64,000 bases of DNA from Macrostomum hystrix (taxonomy: Eukaryota; Platyhelminthes; Macrostomidae), in contig CATNEN010000001.1 in the NCBI GenBank assembly GCA_950097015.1, positions 7,435,001 to 7,499,000 on the forward strand. The letters run 5' to 3'. The notes under the pieces were generated by a model, which ran no database searches, was not told the DNA's origin, and saw only the letters and a list, made by a program, of their open reading frames with translations. Position numbers and translations under genes: made by a program. How positions within the stretch are numbered: position 1 is the stretch's first letter; each line of letters opens with the position of its first letter. This document shows, piece after piece, positions 58,401 to 64,000 of this stretch.

Positions 58401-61400
58401 GTCTCCCTCTGATCCATCTCCTGTCCCCAGCGGTGCCTGTCGTTGGCGGCGTTTGCCGCAGCCGCAGCCCGCAGCTCGGAGTTCTCAGCCTCCAGTTGGT
58501 GCAGTTTTCGTTCCAGACTGGCTAACTGAAGACTAGTGGAGCTTTCCACCGAGAAGCTGCGGGTTTTTTGTTGAAAATTTCAATCATCAAAAAATGCTAT
58601 TTTTAGAAGCATAGTCAAGCCTCTAAATAAAAAACTGGTACTTTAAACGAAATTGAAAATCTATTTTACCGCAAATAAACTAATAAAAAACACTCACACT
58701 CCAACCTGCAAAAACATTGTCCTTATAACCGCGGTTGAAAACGTACTTTCGATACCAATTATTAGCGTAGATTCAAAACCTTTTGAAATTTATATTCTAG
58801 CTTTCAATGAAAATAATAATAATATTAATAATAATTGCAGCAGGGTTGCAGACAATGGCACATCATTTGGTGACACGAGACCCGCGGCCAGCGAGGAGGC
58901 AATTCTGCACATTTTGCTGACTCCTGAGCACACACTCACACAGGATGTACATCTGCCCTGACTTTCTCATCGTCAGGCAGTGTACACTGTCCCTATGCCT
59001 TGGAGGTTGGCCCTCAAGGGCGTAAATTGCCTGACGTACAGTCAAGACATGTTCTTTTAAATCCTTTGGAAACGTGATTTTATTAAATAGTTATATTAAT
59101 GACGCGGCAATGTCATACTGTATTAATTATAATTCGCCCCAAATTTAAATAAGATTATCTAGGCAGAAAATCTGCCCAATTATGGGTTAATCCGGAACTC
59201 GAAGCGAAAACTCAATTATCGAAAATCGCGTGCGCATAAATGTTTCGTTTAAAAAATCTCGAAAGAACGAATGAAAAATTGTAAAAGTACAACGGGAAAT
59301 GCGCACTACCTAGTCGAATACCTAAGAAGGAAGTTGATCAGATCGATTAATACAGGTAGGGCGACTCACGGTGAGAAACTGGCTATATGTATCTACTTGA
59401 GCACAAATATTAGCTGTAACTTGAGTTGGAACTCAAGATAGGGAAAAATAATGAAACACTAGATCTTAGCATACATTTGGACTAGACATGAGGTCAGGGA
59501 TTAGAGATTCTCGTATAGACTAGATCAGAATGAAATAGTCATTCTGAGGAGGTTGTAGCCTAGTGGTTAGAGCGTTGGACTCAAGACTAGAAGGTCAGGG
59601 GTTCGATTCCCGACTCCATTGGAAAATGTGAGCCCTCAAGCAACACACTTCACTCTGCATTACTTCAGTTCACCCAGTTTAACTAAGAATCTCATTGAGA
59701 CTAGATCCCAAACCAACAGAGAATCTCATTGAGACTAGATCTTAACCAAACTGAGAATGGATCCCTAATGGATCCCTAGAGACTAGATCCCTAACTGACA
59801 ATCTCATAGAGACTAGATCCCAAACTAACAGAGAATCTCATTGAGACTAGATCCCAACCTAACAGAGAATCTCATTGAGACTAGATCCCAACCTAACAGA
59901 GAATCTCATTGAGACTAGATCTTAACCAAACTGACCATCTCATAGAGGCTAGATCCCTAACTGACCATCTGATAGAGACTCGATCCCTAACTGACAATCT
60001 CATTGAGACTAGATCTTAACCAAACTGACCATCTCATAGAGGCTAGATCCCTAACTGACCATCTGATAGAGACTCGATCCCTAACTGACAATCTCATTGA
60101 GACTAGATCTTAACCAAACTGACCATCTCATAGAGGCTAGATCCCTAACTGACCATCTGATAGAGACTCGATCCCTAACTGACAATCTCATAGAGACTAG
60201 ATCCCTAACTGACAATCTCATAGAGACTAGATCCCTAACTGAAAATCTCATAGAGACTAGATCCCAACCTAACTGAAAATCTCATAGAGACTAGATCCCT
60301 AACTGACAATCTCATAGAGACTAGATCCCTAACTGACAATCTCATAGAGACTAGATCCCTAACTGACAATCTCATAGAGACTAGATCCCTAACTGACAAT
60401 CTCATAGAGACTAGATCCCTAACTGACAATCTCATAGAGACTAGATCCCTAACTGACAATCTCATAGAGACTAGATCCCTAACTGACAATCTCATAGAGA
60501 CTAGATCCCTAACTGAAAATCTCATAGAGACTAGATCCCTAACTGACAATCTCACAGAGACTAGATCCCTAACTGACAATCTCATAGAGACTAGATCCCT
60601 AACTGACAATCTCATAAAGACTAGATCCCTAACTGACAATCTCATAGAGACTAGATCCCTAACTGACAATCTCATAGAGACTAGATCCCTAACTGACAAT
60701 CTCATAGAGACTAGATCCCTAACTGACAATCTCATAGTGACTTGATCCAAACAGACAATCTCAAAGAGACGAAAATACAAAGGGAAAGGTCTATTTTAGT
60801 ACACTAAATAATTGATTAAGCTAGAAAACTCACCTTCTGGAAGCAGCCTGTTTAGCCTGCTGTTGTCTGTCCTCGTTCATGGCGTAGATGACCAGTAGCT
60901 CCTCCTTCATGCTCAACTCGTGTCTGAGTTGGGCAGCCTGAGTGCAAAAATGTAACAACCTTAGTGAATTGGATTAGAAAAGTACAGACGAAATTACTCT
61001 ACCTGACTTTAAGATAATAACTATGACTTATCCACGAACAATCATACCGAACTTATAACGATGGGACTGAGATTATGACCAACTGAATGACGATGAGAAT
61101 GGGATAATGACCAGCTGAACGACGATGAGAATGGGATAATGACCAACTGAATAACGATGAGAATGGGATAATGACCAACTGAATGACGATCATGATGGGA
61201 TAATGACCAACTGAATGACTGTGGGACTAGGATATGACCAGCTGAATGACGATGAGAATGGGATAAAGACCAGCTGAATGACGATCATAATGGGATAATG
61301 ACCAACTGAATGACTGTGGGACTAGGATAATGACCAACTGAATGACGAAAAGAATGGGATAATGACCAGCTGAATGACGATCAGAATGGGATAATGACCA

Positions 61401-63543
61401 GCTGAATGACGATCAGAATGGGATAATGACCAGCTGAATGACGATCAGAATGGGATAATGACCAACTGAATGACTGTGGGACTAGGATAATGACCAACTG
61501 AATGACGATGACGATGAGAATGAGATGATGACAAAATGAATGACTGTGATAGAGTGATAATGACCAAGATAAATTCATAAAATTCTGTCATTAATTACCG
61601 CATCCTTCTCATTGGCCAGCAACCGTTCGAGGCTGTCGCATCGAGATTCCAAATCTCGATTTCTATCCAACAGATCTTTGCCAAGGCTGGCAGCAAGAGC
61701 CAGCTCTTTGTCGCGCTGTGAAATATTTTAATATTAATTTAAATATTTTCCGATTGAAGTGCTTGCAGAGCTTGTATACATGGATCTATTTTAGACATAG
61801 GTAAAATGGATATTTTTGGATATATTTGTTAGGAATATATTTGTCTACTCCTGTGTGCCAGGTGCCTGCCAGTGTGCCTGCGTACAGTATCTGTGTGCGT
61901 GTGTGCTCAGGAGCCAGCGGAATGGGCAGAATTGCCTCCTCGCTGGCTGATTGGTCTAGTGTCACTAAAGGGTGTGCCGTTGCCCGCAGCCCTCCTGCAA
62001 TTATTACTATAATTATTTATTATAGCTTATACTGTACACAATTTCGGATGTGCTTTCGACGGTCTATATCAGGGGTCGGCAAACGTATTAGCTGGCGGGC
62101 CAAAGAGAGAATCTAAAAGACGACGGCGGGCCGCTTTGATAATAGAAATATGATATAAGGGCGAGATGAGACACGGGATAGATGAGACACGGGAGAGATG
62201 AGACACAGGAGAGATGAGACACGGGAGAGATGAGACACGGGAGAGATGAGACACGGGAGAGATGAGACACGGGAGAGATGAGACCCGGGAGAGATGAGAC
62301 ACGGGAGAGATGAGACACGGGAGAGATGAGATACGGGAGAGATGAGACACGGGAGAGATGAGACACGGGAGAGATGAGACACGGGAGAGATGAGACACGG
62401 GAGAGATGAGACACGGGAGAGATGAGACACGGGATAGATGAGACACGGGAGAGATGAGACACGGGAGAGATGAGACACGGGATAGATGAGACACGGGATA
62501 GATGAGACACGGGAGAGATGAGACCCGGGAGAGATGAGACACGGGAGAGATGAGACACGGGAGAGATGAGACACGGGAGAGATGAGACACGGGAGAGATG
62601 AGACACGGGAGAGATGAGACACGGGAGAGATGAGACACGGGAGAGATGAGACACAGGAGAGATGAGAAACGGGAGAGATGAGACACGGGATAGATGAGAC
62701 ACGGGAGAGATGAGACACGGGAGAGATGAGACACGGGAGAGATGAGACACGGGAGACATGAGACACGGGAGAGATGAGACACAGGAGAGATGAGAAACGG
62801 GAGAGATGAGACACGGGATAGATGAGACACGGGAGAGATGAGACACGGGAGAGATGAGACACGGGAGAGATGAGACACGGGAGAGATGAGACACGGGAGA
62901 GATGAGACACGGGAGAGATGAGACACGGGAGAGATGAGACACGGGAGAGATGAGACACAGGAGAGATGAGAAACGGGAGAGATGAGACACGGGATAGATG
63001 AGAAACGGGATAGATGAGACACGGGAGAGATGAGACACGGGATAGATGAGACACGGGATAGATGAGACACGGGAGAGATGAGACACGGGAGAGATGAGAC
63101 ACGGGATAGATGAGACACGGGAGAGATGAGACACGGGAGAGATGAGACACGGGAGAGATGAGACACGGGAGAGATGAGACACGGGATAGATGAGACACGG
63201 GAGAGATGAGACACGGGAGAGATGAGACACGGGAGAGATGAGACACGGGAGAGATGAGACATGGGAGAGATGAGACACGGGAGAGATGAGACACGGGAGA
63301 GATGAGACACGGGAGAGATGAGACACGGGAGAGATGAGACACGGGAGAGATGAGACAGGATACTATAGGTGTTGGAAGGAGCAACGGGCCGGATTTGGGA
63401 GCTTCGATGGCCGCATCTGGCCCGCGGGCTGTAGCAGGAGTAACTATTTATAAAGATTAAATATCGATTGTCCAAAAACATTTTTTAACAAATCAAGCAC
63501 TTACCTGGTCTAAAAGTTGCTTTAAAGCATTGATGTCACTCAT
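48933..63543 (-). CDS. TRAK/Milton kinesin adaptor, 12 exons
   Basis: Twelve exons (listed separately) join in phase to 2841 nt, 946 residues, close to human TRAK1/2. TRAK/Milton proteins link kinesin-1, dynein-dynactin and Miro on the outer mitochondrial membrane to move mitochondria along microtubules. Evidence: residues 1-55 (MSDINALKQLLDQRDKELAL, LGKDLLDRNRDLE) match the start of the HAP1_N coiled coil; 53-72 (AAQLRHELSMKEELLVIYAM) match the conserved LRHELSxKDELL motif; 87-193 and 194-260 continue the coiled coil (ETVLVKDCVRQLAESN; QQAEITQLLARN; LHDRYDECIALLDRSQQEAA); GSHGDIDTALS near 405-415; and RLQLVKPLSGSSTLAQWRRL near 660, a Milton-domain signature (family: KLQIVKPLEGSxTLxxWxxL). 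Odd points: the LRRENYxxEKxFFxxE helix that normally follows the GSHDLETAL region was not found, polyQ lies near 635, and nearly every intron holds an array. Start: ATG 63543 with an in-frame stop 36 nt upstream; an alternative first exon outside the window could add N-terminal sequence. Confidence 0.85.
49748..49856 (-). CDS. TRAK exon 11
   Basis: 109 nt: NLSQRNPSNSLMLASIQQPP, QRATSLDAGINNCFL; acceptor CTACAG, donor CTCGA|GTAAGC. Read through, the donor gives a TAA, so intron retention would end the protein here. Confidence 0.75.
49934..50319 (-). CDS. TRAK exon 10
   Basis: 386 nt: RYASTLGANLPGPLSNRMLQ, a polyQ/His tract, GRRLQLVKPLSGSSTLAQWR (Milton signature), then DDDSDDFGAFSDAEWD. Acceptor ATATTAG, donor GACG|GTAAGA. 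Confidence 0.88.
50463..50765 (-). CDS. TRAK exon 9
   Basis: 303 nt: SPPATAHHPARPTRLRRC, a His/Arg stretch, AGFCSSASSLTSLTLELDNN, VSLSSPEIEEDEPSSM and a Gln/Ser-rich end. Acceptor CCTGAAG, donor CAAG|GTACGG. Frame fixed by phase from both sides; an in-frame stop just left of the acceptor supports it as the exon edge. Confidence 0.65.
50879..51144 (-). CDS. TRAK exon 8
   Basis: 266 nt: CDVKLVNTSASIEKTTRRSI, SVGNLTSPLLESSSCFAAAK, VTQEFQD. Ser/Thr-rich. Acceptor AAGTAG, donor GATAG|GTAAAA. No clear TRAK motif; inclusion rests on phase and position. Confidence 0.65.
51475..52262. repeat. GAGAGGAGAGATGA array (TRAK intron 7)
   Basis: Purine-only array of GAGAGGAGA modules with GATGA and GAAGA spacers and blocks repeated at roughly 150-250 bp. 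The transcript strand is polypyrimidine. Confidence 0.95.
52888..53888. repeat. 16-bp array, TTGGGATCTGAATGAG (TRAK intron 7)
   Basis: About 62 near-identical copies of TTGGGATCTGAATGAG; variants are single substitutions (TTGAGATC, GAATAAG, GTATGAG). Minus-strand frames of over 350 codons (DPNSFRSQLIQIPTHS) are artefacts of the 16-bp period. Confidence 0.97.
54296..54305 (-). CDS. TRAK exon 7, candidate 10-nt microexon
   Basis: TAGAACTCAG between a long pyrimidine tract ending TTTCTCACAG and a GTAACT donor. It changes phase 2 (end of exon 6) to phase 0 (start of exon 8), coding N-R-T-Q; without it exons 6 and 8 do not join in frame. Not proven. Confidence 0.5.
54356..55235. repeat. AGATGGATTAGG array (TRAK intron 6)
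   Basis: Purine-rich array mixing GATGGATTAGGAA (about 12 bp) and GATAGATGAGGAA or GATAGATGAGGGA units; it starts about 50 bp from the microexon. Block duplications are evident (GATGAGGGAGATGGATTAGG recurs). Confidence 0.93.
55557..55820 (-). CDS. TRAK exon 6
   Basis: 264 nt: SLHYIRNVKSASATSGQNIR, SFSHSRSLHSQAAVSAENLH, ending SSLSGSHGDIDTALS. The end matches the GSHDLETAL region of vertebrate TRAK. Acceptor ATCCTCAG, donor TCTAA|GTGAGT. Confidence 0.8.
55925..56240 (-). mobile_element. SINE-B in TRAK intron 5
   Basis: Same strand as TRAK: TGGCAGAGCGATCTAACGCG (A box), GAGCTCGATTCCAAGGCGAG (B-box region), AGTTTACACCCTTTAGGGCC, AGTGAGAGTGTACACTGCCT and the AATTGCCTCCTCGCTG end. The TTTGGGGCGCAGC block is deleted. 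Confidence 0.88.
56579..56985 (-). CDS. TRAK exon 5
   Basis: 407 nt: end of the coiled coil (ELACLHDRYDECIALLDRSQ), then a Gly/Pro/Ala-rich linker (GAGSGGGGERAPNGAAASPG) and PPPPYELSLMSELERSAG. Acceptor CTCACAG, donor CTGG|GTGAGA. Confidence 0.86.
57052..57460. mobile_element. inverted composite of SINE-A pieces in TRAK intron 4
   Basis: Three joined parts: a plus-strand head (57052-57137, GGGGGTTCGATTCCCGACTC), a minus-strand body and head (about 57138-57372, with GAATCGAACACCCGACC and CTCTAACC), and a plus-strand tail (about 57373-57460, CCTTCAGATGCGCTGCG to CTGTCGGCTGCATATCTGAC). Simplest reading: an inverted SINE-A inserted into another SINE-A. Confidence 0.75.
57461..57540 (+). repeat. 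third tRNA-like sequence
   Basis: GGCGAGTGGGTCAGCGGCTAGCG, shown here only as A-box-like GGGTCAGCGG, followed about 45 bp later by the B-box-like CTAGTTCGAATCTCCC. Box spacing suits a tRNA or SINE head; no acceptor stem pairs convincingly, so it is not called a tRNA gene. Confidence 0.4.
57590..58050. other. GC-rich island in TRAK intron 4
   Basis: About 460 bp unusually rich in G and C (GGGGGGGTGGCTGG, CGCCGCGCGC, CCCCGGGCCCCCC) in an AT-rich intron. Open frames on both strands show no motif. It could be a mobile-element piece or an internal promoter. Confidence 0.4.
58087..58168 (+). mobile_element. SINE-B head fragment in TRAK intron 4
   Basis: TTGCAGAACGGTCTGACGCG (A box) to CCCGAGCTCGATTCCACTCT (B box); the rest is missing. 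Confidence 0.75.
58238..58556 (-). CDS. TRAK exon 4
   Basis: 319 nt coiled coil, LASLERKLHQLEAENSELR, LVKDCVRQLAESNLHIKGMA, QQAEITQLLARNVGLESKVK; an Ala-rich insert (AAAAANAAND) breaks it. Acceptor CCGCAG, donor CGA|GTGAGT. Confidence 0.9.
58838..59036 (-). mobile_element. SINE-B in TRAK intron 3, 5' truncated
   Basis: Minus-strand body and tail: AATTTACGCCCTTGAGGGCC at the right, GTGTACACTGCCTGACGATG, then AATTGCCTCCTCGCTGGCCG and a TTATTATTATT tail at the left. The tRNA-like head is absent. Confidence 0.88.
59548..59682 (+). mobile_element. SINE-A in TRAK intron 3, 3' truncated
   Basis: Well kept head (GAGGTTGTAGCCTAGTGGTT; GGGGTTCGATTCCCGACTCC) and first body part to CAGTTCACCCAG, where the 30-bp array begins. 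Confidence 0.87.
59690..60776. repeat. 30-bp array, CTCATAGAGACTAGATCCCT (TRAK intron 3)
   Basis: About 36 copies of a 30-bp unit, CTCATAGAGACTAGATCCCT plus AACTGACAAT. The left third is mixed (ATTGAGACTAGATCTTAACC forms, and a three-unit block repeated three times at 59920-60180); the right part is nearly uniform. An open minus-strand frame (SMRLSVRDLV) is an artefact of period 30. Confidence 0.96.
60834..60937 (-). CDS. TRAK exon 3
   Basis: 104 nt, AAQLRHELSMKEELLVIYAM, then NEDRQQQAKQAASR; acceptor CACTCAG, donor AG|GTGAGT. The LRHELSMK part is the most family-specific stretch. Confidence 0.9.
61065..61565. repeat. 32-bp array, TGACCAGCTGAATGACGATG (TRAK intron 2)
   Basis: About 15 copies of a 32-bp unit, core TGACCAGCTGAATGACGATG then AGAATGGGATAA, with a GACTGTGGGACTAGGATAA variant. 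It fills most of the intron and ends about 35 bp from exon 2. Confidence 0.94.
61599..61715 (-). CDS. TRAK exon 2
   Basis: 39 codons, RDKELALAASLGKDLLDRNR to LANEKDA; acceptor TTTCACAG, donor GCG|GTAATT. HAP1_N coiled coil; its AAxLGxxLLxRN segment corresponds to the dynein-binding CC1-box type motif. Confidence 0.88.
61845..62030 (+). mobile_element. SINE-B tail in TRAK intron 1
   Basis: Only the 3' half: CTGTGTGCGTGTGTGCTCAG, GAGCCAGCGGAATGGGCAGA, AATTGCCTCCTCGCTGGCTG and a TGCAATTATTACTATAATTA tail. Confidence 0.85.
62071..63436. mobile_element. hAT-like element split by an array
   Basis: Left CAGGGGTCGGCAAACGTATT and GGCGGGCCAAAGAG match a common hAT non-autonomous end; right ACGGGCCGGATTTGGGAGCT and TCTGGCCCGCGGGCTGTAG match the other end, but the last bases (expected complement of CAGGGGTCGGC) are lost. 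The 16-bp array at 62158-63357 occupies the middle. Confidence 0.6.
62158..63357. repeat. 16-bp array, GAGATGAGACACGGGA (TRAK intron 1)
   Basis: About 75 copies of GAGATGAGACACGGGA; variants GATAGATG, ACAGGAG, AGAAACGGG and ACCCGGG recur, some in identical blocks (ACAGGAGAGATGAGAAACGG at three places). Minus-strand open frames of over 400 codons (LISPVSHLSRVSS) are artefacts. Confidence 0.97.
63505..63543 (-). CDS. TRAK exon 1 (first coding)
   Basis: MSDINALKQLLDQ, donor CAG|GTAAGT. It aligns with NDIDAVTRLLEEK of vertebrate TRAK. A TTTCTTTCAG acceptor near 63664 suggests a 5' UTR exon edge. Confidence 0.78.
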
Positions 63544-64000
63544 TCGGCATTTATAATCAGGAATATTTTGACGACGTTACAATTTCAATCAACTGATAAG
63601 TTTCCGCAAGGCTTGTTTCTCGCAATTCGAGACGAAAACTGCTTCTAGCAGCAGATAGTTTCTGAAAGAAATAAGACGATTCAAAGTGGTACGAATGATT
63701 TAATAACGGGTACAAAGGCTACTCTTATACGAGTATGGTTGAGCTGCTATAAAAGTCAGCAATACTCGTAAATCAAACCTGATGCTCTATAGTTTTCTCA
63801 ACAATTTTATGCAGCCCTTAGTAAGCTAACCATTGGCTGCTCAACTGGCGAACTAAATAGTACTAGCTAGGTACGGGGAATAGGCTCTCTTGGGATTTGC
63901 TATGAATAATGGGAAGTTGCATGAGCACACACCCACACGCATGGGCACAATGAGCACACAAAAGAAGGTCTACAATATTAAAATGCCAGCCAACCCAAGC
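63544..64000. other. 5' flank of TRAK
   Basis: Probably holds the 5' UTR of TRAK: a minus-strand acceptor-like TTTCTTTCAG near 63664, and an in-frame TAA 36 nt before the ATG. No promoter motif is claimed. Confidence 0.45.

Noticed and set aside
62069-63481. 470-codon frame (SPVSHLSRVSSLPCLI)
   Set aside because: 16-bp array inside TRAK intron 1.

Overview
This is nuclear DNA of an animal. Genes are split by GT-AG introns whose phases join cleanly, two tRNA-derived SINE families are scattered through introns and spacers, and the recognisable proteins are animal families: an SLC5 sodium/sugar cotransporter, a TRAK/Milton kinesin adaptor and a rhodopsin-like GPCR. The repeat load and divergent GPCR suggest an invertebrate, perhaps a flatworm or another spiralian; the sequence alone does not settle the species. 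The DNA is not prokaryotic, so operons, ribosome binding sites and CRISPR do not apply.

Layout. 1-8 kb is mostly spacer with five tandem arrays and a SINE mosaic. 8.4-14.9 kb, plus strand, holds three gene pieces of unknown function: a 640-residue low-complexity terminal exon, a two-exon acidic/basic terminal piece, and a two-exon, two-transmembrane-segment protein whose 5' splice site has been copied into a 34-bp tandem array. 15-21 kb is spacer with SINEs, palindromic mobile elements and a decayed coding fragment. 21.0-22.2 kb, minus strand, is an intronless GPCR. 23-26.8 kb is two large arrays and SINEs. 27.27-36.86 kb, minus strand, is a complete 14-exon SLC5 cotransporter (714 residues by my splice model). 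38.7-39.4 kb, plus strand, is an intronless two-TM protein. 39.8-41.3 kb is a 10-bp array with higher-order structure. 42.9-48.7 kb is a mobile-element zone: mariner fragment, long-TIR foldback, solo LTR, hAT-type MITE with an 8-bp target duplication, and a Helitron remnant with its 5' end and a broken helicase. 48.9-63.5 kb, minus strand, is a TRAK/Milton gene of 12 inferred exons (946 residues), including a candidate 10-nt microexon.

The dominant feature is the tandem repeats. About twenty arrays with unit lengths of roughly 10-34 bp cover about 17 kb, a quarter of the window. Ten lie in introns of the two large minus-strand genes and one begins at a splice donor. Three neighbouring arrays share the core GAGAGTCAG although their units differ in length. 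The cotransporter and the TRAK adaptor have no evident joint pathway; each gene looks independent. All exon joins were inferred by eye from splice motifs, reading-frame phase and remembered family motifs; no alignment or expression data were available.
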